Positions 1 through 7,278 of a stretch of 11,611 nt of DNA are shown piece after piece (the stretch's first letter is position 1; each line of letters begins with the position of its first letter). The notes beneath the pieces are model-generated. The model saw only the letters and a program-made list of their open reading frames with translations, made no database searches and was not told the DNA's origin. A program made the position numbers and the translations under genes. This DNA comes from JADKIH01 sp964486655 (GTDB taxonomy: Bacteria > Bacteroidota > Bacteroidia > AKYH767-A > 2013-40CM-41-45): assembly GCA_964486655.1 (NCBI GenBank), contig CAZAON010000241.1, positions 1 through 11,611 of the forward strand, read 5' to 3'.

Positions 1-725
1 ATGAAACGGGTACAATTCAATGGATTAAAGGTCTTCCGCGTGCAGGCTACCCACGAATCGTTACAGATCAGGCAGGTAGTGTCTATATCCTATCCGTTGC
101 CACGGGTCCACCAACGGCTGAGTGTTATTTTCAAAAGATGGATTCAACAGGAATAATAATGAATACAGATTCGGTCAATGTTCCTGGTTTTAATGGCGCT
201 GCAGGATCCTTCATTATCGATCTACAATGCGACGACTCGGCAAATGTTTATTTTGTTAATAAAGCAAGTCAAGGTTCCGACAAATGGATTGTCGCCAAAG
301 TCGACTCCTCTCTGCACACAAAATTTGCAATAGTTTTGGATACGGTTCCCGGACGCGCAACACCTTCAACACTTCTATTAGAGCCAAATGGATTCACTAT
401 CGCAGGTTCAGTAGATGTCTATCAGGAAACAAGAGTAATGCACTTTACTGAAAATACCGGAGTTGGAGTTGAATCGTTCGAATATAAATCAGAATCTTTG
501 GTATGGCCGAATCCATTACATGATCTACTTTATTATTCAATACAAAAAAATAACAATAGAATCAAAAATTCTATTGTTATATATGACACTAAGGGAAAGG
601 AAGTGTATCGAAATATACTCGAATATTCAGAGGGTTCGATTAATCTAACATTCCTAAGCGCTGGAGTCTACTTTTATACGAGTGATTTTAATCACTTTCA
701 GAAAATAATTAAGATGCAGAATTAA
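1..725 (+). CDS. Secreted repeat protein with T9SS C-terminal sorting domain (5' partial)
   Basis: The reading frame is open from the left edge (first complete codon at base 3) to TAA at 723-725, so 240 residues are visible and the start lies outside the window. The first ~160 visible residues hold repeats of the type 'D..G.VY..' and 'L.PNGF.IAGS', which resemble SBBP or delta-60 beta-propeller repeats; this assignment is by eye. From about base 504 ('WPNPLHD') to the end the protein looks like a T9SS type A sorting domain, with 'VIYDTKGKEVY', then 'LSAGVYFY' and a basic end. Known role of that domain: it directs cargo through the outer membrane, and it is usually cleaved for attachment to the surface or release. 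An internal ATG at 138 could be mistaken for the start, but coding sense continues upstream of it. The substrate or partner is unknown. Confidence 0.85.
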   Translation, partial: ETGTIQWIKGLPRAGYPRIVTDQAGSVYILSVATGPPTAECYFQKMDSTGIIMNTDSVNVPGFNGAAGSFIIDLQCDDSANVYFVNKASQGSDKWIVAKVDSSLHTKFAIVLDTVPGRATPSTLLLEPNGFTIAGSVDVYQETRVMHFTENTGVGVESFEYKSESLVWPNPLHDLLYYSIQKNNNRIKNSIVIYDTKGKEVYRNILEYSEGSINLTFLSAGVYFYTSDFNHFQKIIKMQN

Positions 726-895
726 TAATTAATTGCAGTCCAGATGCAGGTAGAGCAATAAGGGATAAAGCGAGACTCTTCACCATTTTTTCCCCTTCTT
801 TCCCATAAATACCCTTTTTTCTATTCGATAAAATTTTAACTTCACCTCGTTCCCCTATTTAGTCAGTTTAAATTTTCCATTAACACGAAACACAA

Positions 896-3556
896 ATGAA
901 AAGACCACAACCATTTACAGGCATTTCTACAATGAAAAAAGTAATTACTCTAAGTTTCATCGCACTTTTGATATTGCACTACAAAACATCTGCCCAGTCC
1001 ACCCGGCTGGTGCTTGCTGAAGAATTTACACAGGCGTCCTGTCCTCCCTGTGCCGCGCAGAATCCGGCATTCAATACATTACTGAATGCCAATCCCACAA
1101 AGGTTTGCGCGATTAAATATCATACCAGCTGGCCCGGTGTTGATCCGATAAATGCAGCCACTCAGTCAATGGTGGGTACTCGTATATCTTACTATAATGT
1201 ATCTGGCGTACCTCTTGCATTGATGGATGGAACTTTACCAACAGGTCCCAATTATACGGGTGCTCCCGCAAACTGGACACAGACAAAAATAAATACGCGT
1301 GCTGCTGTTACTTCACCCTATACTCTAACCGTCAGTCATACAGTTGATGTCGTGAATGATTCTGTTCATATCAATGGAAACATTTTATGTACACAAGCCG
1401 TTTCCGGAACTCTTGTTCTGCACGTAGCGCTCGTCGAACGCGAAATTGAATTTTGCACGGCGCCGGGAACTAACGGAGAGAAGGTTTTTGAGGGCGTCAT
1501 GCAGCTGATGATTCCAAATGCCACCGGAACATCCCTTGCCGGTTCATGGACTGTCGGCCAGCAGCAAGCTTTTAATTTTAATGTCGCGATTCCGAATTAC
1601 GTTTACAGCGAAGCCGAACTGGCTGTGGTAGCATTCGTTCAGAATAATGCAACAAAAGAAGTTTTACAGTCCGCTTTTAGTGCACAACAATCACTTGCAA
1701 CCGATATCATCCTTCCCTGCGGCGCCATCAGCAACCTGCCTATCGTTAACTGTGGCGCTGTTACACCAAACGTAACTTTCAAAAACGATGGAACAACGAA
1801 CCTCACTTCTGCCGACATACTGTATAACGTAGACGGCGCAACTTCCTCAACTTTACCATGGACGGGCGTACTTGCACCCGGACTTACTGCAACAGTTCCG
1901 CTTCCTGCGCTGAATCCCTCCGCCGGATCACACGTGCTGAATGTTTCAGTGGTGAATAATGCCGATCAAAACGTATATCGTCAGACTGCTTCTCAAAACT
2001 TTGGCGTAAGTTCTGTTCCCGGTAGCGCTCCTCCCCTTATCCAGGCCTTCGCCTCCGCGACTTTTCCTCCGGCCGGCTGGATGATCAGTAATCCCGATAA
2101 TGATATTACATGGACCCGCAACAGTGCAGGTCTCAACGGTACGGGTTCAGCAAAGATGGAATTCTGGAACAGTCCGGTCGGTTCTATCGACGAGCTAATT
2201 CTGTCTAACATAAACTTAAGTTCGGCCGGACAGGCAACTATCGATTTCGATGTTGCTTATTGTCAGTATTCCGCAACTACTAACGACAAGATTGAAGTGC
2301 TCTATTCGGTTGATTGCGGCCAAAACTGGACAACAGTATTCAACCAGTCAGGGGCAACACTTGCGGCCGGAAATCCATTTGCTACCAGTTCCTGGACTCC
2401 AACCTTTCACACTCAGTGGCATCACAAAACTGCTGTCCTACAGGGCGCGGCCGGTTCGAACAGTGTATTCGTGAAATTCAAAGCTACCAGCGCATACGGA
2501 AATAATGCTTACGTCGACAATATTAATATCAGTTTTACTCCATGCGTCAGTCTGGCGTTTACGGGTTTTCCGGTTAACACAATGGTAAATGCCCCTGCCG
2601 GTTTTTGTGCAGCGAATGTAAATTATACCGTGACAACGAATGATCCGCTGGCCATATCATCATACGTATTCACCGGAGCGACTACCGGCTCGGGAAACGG
2701 AACGGGGAGCGGACAACTATTCAAAAACGGAACTACGCATGTATCGGTCACGGTAATGAATGCCTGTAGTACTCTTATGAATAGTTTTGATATAACTGTT
2801 GTTTCAGTCATTAGCGATAACAATGTTTGCACAGTTGATGCATGTGATGCCGATAGCGGCGTGGTTTCTCACATTGCCATTAATACCGACGACGGAATCG
2901 CATTCACCGAAGATGGTTGCGATCCGGCAACAGGCGTGTATCACAATCCGGTCTTCAATGTAAAATTATATTTAGAAGGATATTATACCGGTAACGGAAT
3001 GATGGACAATGCGGGCTCTGGAGGTACGCTTTTCCTGCTCGGACTTTCGCCTAATCAGGCAGATGTAGATACGATTGAACTATTGTTTTACGACGCTCAT
3101 TCTTTAAACGATGTGTTGAGCGCGAAGGGAATTTTGCAGTCAAACGGTACAGCGCGCATTTCATTCGGCACATTAATGACGGGGAATTACTATCTGCATG
3201 TAAGGCATCGCAATACCCTAGAAACATGGAGTTCGGCGATGATATCACTTGCTACCACAAATTCATACGACTTCACTGATCTTCAGTCAAAGGCTTATGG
3301 TTCTAACCAGGTTCTTACTTCCGATCAAAGTCACTGGGCAATGTTTAGCGGAGACGTAACTAACAACACTTCTGTTCCCGGAGCTCAGAATGGAATTATT
3401 GATTTTACTGATTATTCCCTGCTGGAGAATCACCTGAAACTAATCTCACACGGATTTATTCCGACAGATATTTCGGGAGATGGAGTCGTTGAGTCACTGG
3501 ATTATCTGATTATGTGGAATAATTTTTATGCTTCGGTAATGACTATAAGACCGTAG
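896..3556 (+). CDS. Omp28-like multidomain surface protein with dockerin-like C-terminus
   Basis: 886 residues. A second in-frame ATG at 932 (residue 13) would start exactly at a Sec signal peptide ('MKKVITLSFIALL...TSAQ'). The ATG at 896 has the A-rich leader common in this phylum, so either may be used. Domains as I read them: residues ~37-265 Omp28-related/thioredoxin-like, with 'EEFTQASCPPC' (CPPC at 49-52) and the downstream 'SGVPLALMDG' typical of that fold; ~285-370 a CARDB-like beta sandwich; ~385-546 a cleaved-adhesin/MAM-like jelly roll ('FPPAGWMISNPDNDITW' to 'AYVDNINIS'); ~550-635 HYR-like; ~640-686 two short cysteine-type repeats; ~688-815 a beta module; ~817-880 two calcium-loop-like motifs resembling dockerin ('NGIIDFTDYSLLENHL' and 'DISGDGVVESLDYL'). 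No ordinary T9SS sorting domain is visible at the end. It is probably exported, perhaps displayed on the surface. The CPPC could be redox active or structural; that is not decidable here. Confidence 0.85.
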   Translation: MKRPQPFTGISTMKKVITLSFIALLILHYKTSAQSTRLVLAEEFTQASCPPCAAQNPAFNTLLNANPTKVCAIKYHTSWPGVDPINAATQSMVGTRISYYNVSGVPLALMDGTLPTGPNYTGAPANWTQTKINTRAAVTSPYTLTVSHTVDVVNDSVHINGNILCTQAVSGTLVLHVALVEREIEFCTAPGTNGEKVFEGVMQLMIPNATGTSLAGSWTVGQQQAFNFNVAIPNYVYSEAELAVVAFVQNNATKEVLQSAFSAQQSLATDIILPCGAISNLPIVNCGAVTPNVTFKNDGTTNLTSADILYNVDGATSSTLPWTGVLAPGLTATVPLPALNPSAGSHVLNVSVVNNADQNVYRQTASQNFGVSSVPGSAPPLIQAFASATFPPAGWMISNPDNDITWTRNSAGLNGTGSAKMEFWNSPVGSIDELILSNINLSSAGQATIDFDVAYCQYSATTNDKIEVLYSVDCGQNWTTVFNQSGATLAAGNPFATSSWTPTFHTQWHHKTAVLQGAAGSNSVFVKFKATSAYGNNAYVDNINISFTPCVSLAFTGFPVNTMVNAPAGFCAANVNYTVTTNDPLAISSYVFTGATTGSGNGTGSGQLFKNGTTHVSVTVMNACSTLMNSFDITVVSVISDNNVCTVDACDADSGVVSHIAINTDDGIAFTEDGCDPATGVYHNPVFNVKLYLEGYYTGNGMMDNAGSGGTLFLLGLSPNQADVDTIELLFYDAHSLNDVLSAKGILQSNGTARISFGTLMTGNYYLHVRHRNTLETWSSAMISLATTNSYDFTDLQSKAYGSNQVLTSDQSHWAMFSGDVTNNTSVPGAQNGIIDFTDYSLLENHLKLISHGFIPTDISGDGVVESLDYLIMWNNFYASVMTIRP

Positions 3557-3561
3557 ATTTT

Positions 3562-3579
3562 TTTAAAATCGATTTTAAA
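3562..3579. repeat. 18-bp perfect palindrome after the Omp28-like gene
   Basis: The sequence tttaaaatcgattttaaa equals its own reverse complement and begins five bases after the stop codon at 3554-3556. As RNA it could fold only into a weak A/U stem with a 4-base loop, so it is a poor terminator on its own. It could equally be a protein-binding site or chance in A/T-rich DNA. Confidence 0.5.
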
Positions 3580-3631
3580 GCTAGATATGATTTTAAGAAG
3601 GATGAGTAAATTTTGTATTTGAAAATATGAA

Positions 3632-3686
3632 GTGGATTAAAAATCCGCAGTAATGTGTCGCAGGATTGCAAATTCTGCGGGGCTGG
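3632..3686 (+). repeat. REP-like two-hairpin repeat, unit A
   Basis: First of two tandem copies of a ~54-base unit. It holds a small hairpin (ggatt-aaa-aatcc, 3634-3646), an 11-base linker, and a second hairpin (cgcaggatt-gca-aattctgcg, about 3659-3679) followed by the tail ggggctgg. It aligns over its whole length with unit B at 3697-3750, with a few substitutions that mostly fall in the stems. No coding sense is seen. The organisation resembles REP/BIME elements, which are known to be mobilised in trans by RAYT (TnpA-REP) transposases; no such gene lies in this window. Confidence 0.75.
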
Positions 3687-3696
3687 ATCATGTAAG

Positions 3697-3750
3697 GCGG
3701 ATTGAAAATCCGTAGTGATATTCCGCAGGATTGCAAATCCTGCGGGGCGG
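3697..3750 (+). repeat. REP-like two-hairpin repeat, unit B
   Basis: Second tandem copy, 10 bases after unit A. Hairpin 1 is cggatt-gaa-aatccg (3698-3712). Hairpin 2 is a perfect 10-bp stem with a 3-base loop, ccgcaggatt-gca-aatcctgcgg (3723-3745), followed by ggcgg. The unit is better preserved than A and looks close to a consensus. Hairpin 2 plus its tail recurs, inverted, at 4192-4224. Units A and B fill most of the 285-base gap between the upstream gene and the yjdM-type gene; the rest is A/T-rich with no gene seen. Confidence 0.75.
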
Positions 3751-3803
3751 GAAAATCAGGAAAACTGATTGAGGCTCATTTATACTTCTGACCTTGTTTT
3801 TTA

Positions 3804-3837
3804 TTGTATATGAATATAAATGAAAATGATACTTTTG
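3804..3837 (+). promoter_or_regulatory. Bacteroidota-type promoter for the yjdM-like gene
   Basis: TACTTTTG at 3830-3837 matches the phylum's -7 consensus TAnnTTTG at every fixed position. A TTG at 3804-3806 could be the -33 element, although the 23-base spacing is slightly long. The -7 box ends only four bases before the ATG at 3842, so transcription would begin at or within a few bases of the start codon. None of the other intergenic regions I scanned has an exact TAnnTTTG. Confidence 0.5.
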
Positions 3838-3841
3838 CAGC

Positions 3842-4189
3842 ATGATAAATATTCCTCCCTGCCCTTCCTGCAAATCATTGTATGGCTATGAACTCAACGA
3901 CAAAATCGTCTGCCCTGAATGCGGATTTGAATGGACATTGTCTCCTGATGAAGAAAAAGAAGAAGTGAGTGCCGGATTGATTGTGAAAGATTCGAATGGC
4001 AATATACTGGCTGATGGTGATTCAGTAGTCATCATAAAGAATCTACCCGTGAAAGGTTCCACTCAGTCGATCAAAATCGGCACCAAGGTTAAGAACATAA
4101 AACTGGTGGAAGGCGATCATAATATCGATTGTAAAATAGATGGCTTTGGCGCCATGGCTTTGAAGTCAATTTACGTTAAGAAAGCCTGA
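3842..4189 (+). CDS. yjdM: YjdM/PhnA-family zinc-ribbon protein
   Basis: 115 residues, close to the ~111 of E. coli YjdM (formerly PhnA). An N-terminal zinc ribbon has cysteine pairs CPSC (residues 7-10) and CPEC (24-27), followed by 'FEW'. The C-terminal half is the highly conserved small barrel of the family, recognisable from 'LIVKDSNGNILADGDSV', 'KGSTQSIKIGTKVKNIKLV' and 'EGDHNIDCKIDGFGAM'. It is probably a soluble cytoplasmic protein. The family lies next to the phosphonate operon in E. coli, but no phosphonate genes are here and the biochemical role is not established from sequence. The gene stands alone, with its own promoter and REP-like hairpins on both sides, and it converges on the next gene. 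Start ATG 3842 gives the family's usual N-terminus. Confidence 0.95.
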   Translation: MINIPPCPSCKSLYGYELNDKIVCPECGFEWTLSPDEEKEEVSAGLIVKDSNGNILADGDSVVIIKNLPVKGSTQSIKIGTKVKNIKLVEGDHNIDCKIDGFGAMALKSIYVKKA

Positions 4190-4191
4190 CC

Positions 4192-4224
4192 CCGCCCCGC
4201 AGGATTTGTAATCCTGCAAGGCGG
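4192..4224. repeat. Inverted half-copy of the REP-like repeat, likely terminator hairpin
   Basis: This repeats hairpin 2 and the ggggcgg tail of unit B on the opposite strand. It folds as ccgcc, cc, gcaggatt, tgt, aatcctgc, aa, ggcgg: two stems of 5 and 8 bp separated by a symmetric 2x2 mismatch. It begins three bases after the yjdM stop and is followed on the + strand by tctgttttaaa, so it could act as an intrinsic terminator between two convergent genes. Repeat membership is seen directly; terminator function is inferred. Confidence 0.65.
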
Positions 4225-4235
4225 TCTGTTTTAAA

Positions 4236-5492
4236 TTATTCGCTGTTACCCATATAAAAAATTGCAGACATAATAATTATGCCTGTTGTTGCTATAATTG
4301 TTCCACCAACAGTAGACATTCTTTGCTGTTCAATCGTAACAAATGTGCTGTCCATTACTGTGCCGACTTCATATTTAACTTCGTATAATCCGTCTTCAAG
4401 TTTTTTTAGTTTTTCATTGGTTAATAAACGAATTTCGACGGGCGGACTGTATTTACGATACTTCACTTCGCCATCTATGACTTTAACATGTGTAATCCCT
4501 CTAACATAATTTATACTAATGCTGTCCACACGCGCATCTGTCATCACATTATATCCTTCAATTTTTATTGGAGGAAGTGGCGGGGAATAGTATTGCAGAA
4601 AATCACAAGCAGTATCATTACCATCAATAAGCCGAAAATAACTCCGGTCCGCGAAAACACCATCGTCTGGTATAAACTGATACTTAATGTCTGTATTTAA
4701 TTTACTCTCATCGAAAGTCCTGTATAATGCATTATACCTGCCCTTGAAAATAAAATATTTCTCACTTTGAGTTGCAATTGAATCCCAGTCCGGAAACACA
4801 GTATTCTGTTTAAGTCCATCAATCAGGGACTTTCGCAAATCATCAATAAATAAATTATATGCGGCAGAATCATGAACCTGCAGGTCGTAGGTCTTGGATT
4901 TTATTTCATTTTCTTTTTGCGATCGGGAAGGATTAGTTACAGGAGGCATATCTCCCACCTCCCGCTCTTTCGCCAGCCGTGTATTGATCGAGTCCTGCAT
5001 TTCAGGAGTTAAATCATTCCACTCCGCCCTTCTCCACTCTACCGCCACAAAGCCTGATGGTCTGATTTTCATTTCAGAATAGTAATTGTAATCATTTGAA
5101 AAATAATACCTGCCGATTTTATATTTTCCGTAATTATCCTCTAAATATTTATTTATTGTAACCGAATCTACATCTATAAAACGCGTACTCGTATATGAAA
5201 GCCGTTCACTTTTGAAAACATAGTGTTTGCAATAATAATTTATGTTACCAAGTCCGCTTACATATTCATTACTGAAACATTGAACAACCTCATAGATTTT
5301 ATCACTATACGATACAATGTCCCAGTTCCAATATGTTTTCCTTCCCGGGTCATGATGGATCATATTATGCCTCTCCGTCATCCACTCAATAATTTTGACT
5401 ACTTCATTAACATCCTGACCGATTTCTATACTCTGTCCTCTGAGATGCAAAACGTTTAAAAGAAGAAGACCAAAAATTGAAAATATTTTCAT
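4236..5492 (-). CDS. Exported protein of unknown function with C-terminal hydrophobic segment
   Basis: 418 residues, not recognised. The N-terminus is a Sec signal peptide (residues 1-20, hydrophobic 'IFGLLLLNVLHL', then 'RGQ'). Residues ~22-155 form a compact part rich in aromatics, including 'YWNWDIVSYSDKIYEVVQC', 'YYCKHYVF' and 'AVEWRRAEWNDL'; two cysteines (72 and 88) could pair. Residues ~160-200 are charged and probably a linker. The rest, to ~390, is mixed alpha/beta with a proline patch 'SPPLPPIK' (303-310). Residues ~393-413 ('STVGGTIIATTGIIIMSAIFY') form a hydrophobic stretch that could be a transmembrane helix near the very C-terminus. No T9SS sorting domain or catalytic motif is visible. 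The gene is divergent from the 5550 gene across 57 bases and convergent with the yjdM-like gene. The start ATG at 5490-5492 gives a proper signal peptide. Confidence 0.85.
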   Translation of the reverse strand: MKIFSIFGLLLLNVLHLRGQSIEIGQDVNEVVKIIEWMTERHNMIHHDPGRKTYWNWDIVSYSDKIYEVVQCFSNEYVSGLGNINYYCKHYVFKSERLSYTSTRFIDVDSVTINKYLEDNYGKYKIGRYYFSNDYNYYSEMKIRPSGFVAVEWRRAEWNDLTPEMQDSINTRLAKEREVGDMPPVTNPSRSQKENEIKSKTYDLQVHDSAAYNLFIDDLRKSLIDGLKQNTVFPDWDSIATQSEKYFIFKGRYNALYRTFDESKLNTDIKYQFIPDDGVFADRSYFRLIDGNDTACDFLQYYSPPLPPIKIEGYNVMTDARVDSISINYVRGITHVKVIDGEVKYRKYSPPVEIRLLTNEKLKKLEDGLYEVKYEVGTVMDSTFVTIEQQRMSTVGGTIIATTGIIIMSAIFYMGNSE

Positions 5493-5549
5493 CCTCGAAA
5501 TGTACTTATTTTTTTAACTTTACTGAAACTTAAAACCTGTTCGATCCTT
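5493..5549. promoter_or_regulatory. Divergent intergenic region, probable promoters in both directions
   Basis: These 57 bases separate two divergently read genes, so any promoters for them should lie here or reach into the coding ends. On the + strand taacttta (5515-5522), and on the minus strand tacatttc just upstream of the 5492 start, each match TAnnTTTG except at the last base. No convincing TTG element is seen at the expected distance from either. The role is inferred mainly from geometry. Confidence 0.35.
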
Positions 5550-7220
5550 ATGAAATCTATTAAGACATTACTTATAATCCAACTTTTCCCATTTTTAATT
5601 CCGGCTCAAACCGTCGATTCTCTTAAGATCAAATTTTACTACCAAATGAATTTTACAACGAATCATTGGGAAAATAATTTTCTTATTGTTGATTCATTTT
5701 CAGCCGGATTGCAAAAAAGCCGGCTTATTCAGGACTGGAATGGATTTACATTCATGAATTCACAACTAGATTCTTATAGTTATACGGGAGCCTGGTTAGA
5801 CGAAAAAGTTACCCAGACCTGGAACTCAAATCAGTGGAACAATCTTAGCAGGTGGGTTTATATCCAATCTGCTTTGCCTGATTCAGCCATCAAACAGAAA
5901 TGGAATAGCGTATGGGAAAATGACATACTAAATCTTACCTGGAAAAATTCGATCAACCTCGACAGTATTAAAATTGATTACAAATGGATCAACTCGGCCT
6001 GGATACTTCGAACGAAAACAGAATATGATTATTCACCCGACTCTACACTATTTACGGAAACATTTTCAACCTGGGATACAACAGCTCTTCAGTGGAACTA
6101 TACGGGGCGAAACCTATATGATTATTCAAATCATGTATTAAATTCGATGATTGAACAAAATTACACTTCAGGGAACTGGACAAATTACCTGGGCTATTGG
6201 GATGGGTATACATTCGAGGGACAGGTTGGCTGGGCTTCTTCAGGCGAATGGTCAAATGCCGACAGCGCCTTTTCCATCACTCACTCTTCAGGTTTTGCAA
6301 ACTTTGATTCAACAGGGCATGTCATTTATGTTTACAGGGATAATACTCCGGGTGGTTATGGCGAAACAACCTGGACATATGATTCACTCGGAAACCCGGC
6401 AACCCAGCATCATTATGGTGAATCTATGGGAGGAAATGCCAGTGAAGACTCTATCGTGTGGTTTTACCTGAATTTCCCATCACCGACAATCAACATAATT
6501 GCTGCTAACGATACTCTAACTTCATGTAGTGGTGACTCGATTCCTCCGGGCATTATCGCGTTTGGCGGATCATCTCCGCTGCATTACCAATGGACTCCTT
6601 CGACCGGACTTTCATCAGACACGATTGCCAATCCGTTAATGGCACCGGGGACTGATATGACTTACAATCTTTCCGTTTCAGACGATAGTTCCAATATCGC
6701 TAACTATTCCATCTACATACATATTAACCCATTACCAACAGCTACGATAACATCCATTGATCCAACCTGTATTGGTTGTGGCGATGGTATGTTTATAGTT
6801 AATGGCCAGTACACGTTTATGTGGCTAGACACAAGCGGCTATTTAGTTTCAGGCGACACTATTTTGGGTTTAGCGGCCGGTGAATACGTTATCTCAATTG
6901 TAGATTCGAATGAATGTGAAAATCATTTCACCGATACAATTTTTTCACCTTCTACAGGTTTATCTGAAATCCGTAAAATGGAAATTTCGATTTATCCAAA
7001 CCCCGTATCACAATACTTTTTTGTTTCAACAAATGTCTTTGGTGAAGATGTAAGGTTGAATGTATATGATGTAAATGGACGAATTGTTTTTACGGAAATT
7101 CTGTTAGAAGAACTAAATAAATTCGAATCAACCGGTATATCAAACGGAATATATGTCGCGAAAATTCAGAAGAATGATAGTTTAGCAGGGACGTTTCAAT
7201 TTATTGTTGATAAAAAGTGA
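5550..7220 (+). CDS. Tryptophan-rich repeat protein with SprB-like module and T9SS sorting domain
   Basis: 556 residues. The signal peptide is residues 1-20 ('MKSIKTLLIIQLFPFLIPAQ'). Residues ~35-305 contain about 19 tryptophans, many in pairs of the form 'qxWnsxxW.n', at 91/96, 118/122, 146/151, 175/182 and 228/234, with a period near 28. Such Trp/Tyr beta repeats occur in other secreted Bacteroidota proteins, but I cannot name the family securely. Residues ~315-392 are an Ig/PKD-like fold ('HYQWTPSTGLSSDTIANP'). Residues ~395-460 resemble a SprB repeat ('PTCIGCGDGMFIVNG', 'LAAGEYVISIVDSNEC'). Residues ~472-556 are a T9SS type A sorting domain ('ISIYPNPVSQYF', 'LNVYDVNGRIV', 'ISNGIYVAKI'). 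It is likely a surface or secreted adhesion-type protein with no enzymatic motif. The gene is isolated; the next gene follows after 58 bases. Confidence 0.85.
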   Translation: MKSIKTLLIIQLFPFLIPAQTVDSLKIKFYYQMNFTTNHWENNFLIVDSFSAGLQKSRLIQDWNGFTFMNSQLDSYSYTGAWLDEKVTQTWNSNQWNNLSRWVYIQSALPDSAIKQKWNSVWENDILNLTWKNSINLDSIKIDYKWINSAWILRTKTEYDYSPDSTLFTETFSTWDTTALQWNYTGRNLYDYSNHVLNSMIEQNYTSGNWTNYLGYWDGYTFEGQVGWASSGEWSNADSAFSITHSSGFANFDSTGHVIYVYRDNTPGGYGETTWTYDSLGNPATQHHYGESMGGNASEDSIVWFYLNFPSPTINIIAANDTLTSCSGDSIPPGIIAFGGSSPLHYQWTPSTGLSSDTIANPLMAPGTDMTYNLSVSDDSSNIANYSIYIHINPLPTATITSIDPTCIGCGDGMFIVNGQYTFMWLDTSGYLVSGDTILGLAAGEYVISIVDSNECENHFTDTIFSPSTGLSEIRKMEISIYPNPVSQYFFVSTNVFGEDVRLNVYDVNGRIVFTEILLEELNKFESTGISNGIYVAKIQKNDSLAGTFQFIVDKK

Positions 7221-7278
7221 AGTAGAATCCCCCTGCATTTTGAACTAACTTCTTAAATTTACATCTTACACAATCAAA

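Noticed and set aside
1..156. ATG at base 1 opening a 51-codon frame
   Set aside because: It overlaps the frame (first codon at base 3) that continues into the clear T9SS sorting-domain protein; its translation is arginine/serine-rich with no recognisable sense.
726..895. Strong promoter or terminator between the first two genes
   Set aside because: The gap is A/T- and pyrimidine-rich, but I found neither an exact TAnnTTTG box nor a convincing stem-loop with a T-run.
1993..2832. Several 60-75 codon frames on both strands inside the Omp28-like gene
   Set aside because: They are short, overlap a long well-supported gene, and lack domains, signal peptides or start context.
3632..3750. Repeat pair as a minimal CRISPR array
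   Set aside because: Only two units, with a 10-base spacer and strong internal hairpins in a two-stem arrangement; no cas genes in the window.
3842..4189. Calling this gene a phosphonoacetate hydrolase (PhnA)
   Set aside because: The family inherited that name by confusion with an unrelated enzyme; the protein is a small zinc-ribbon protein with no hydrolase motifs.
3632..4224. yjdM-like gene plus flanking inverted repeats as a small mobile element
   Set aside because: The flanks are unequal (two full units versus one half unit), no target-site duplication is seen, and the repeat units look like dispersed REP elements rather than transposon ends.
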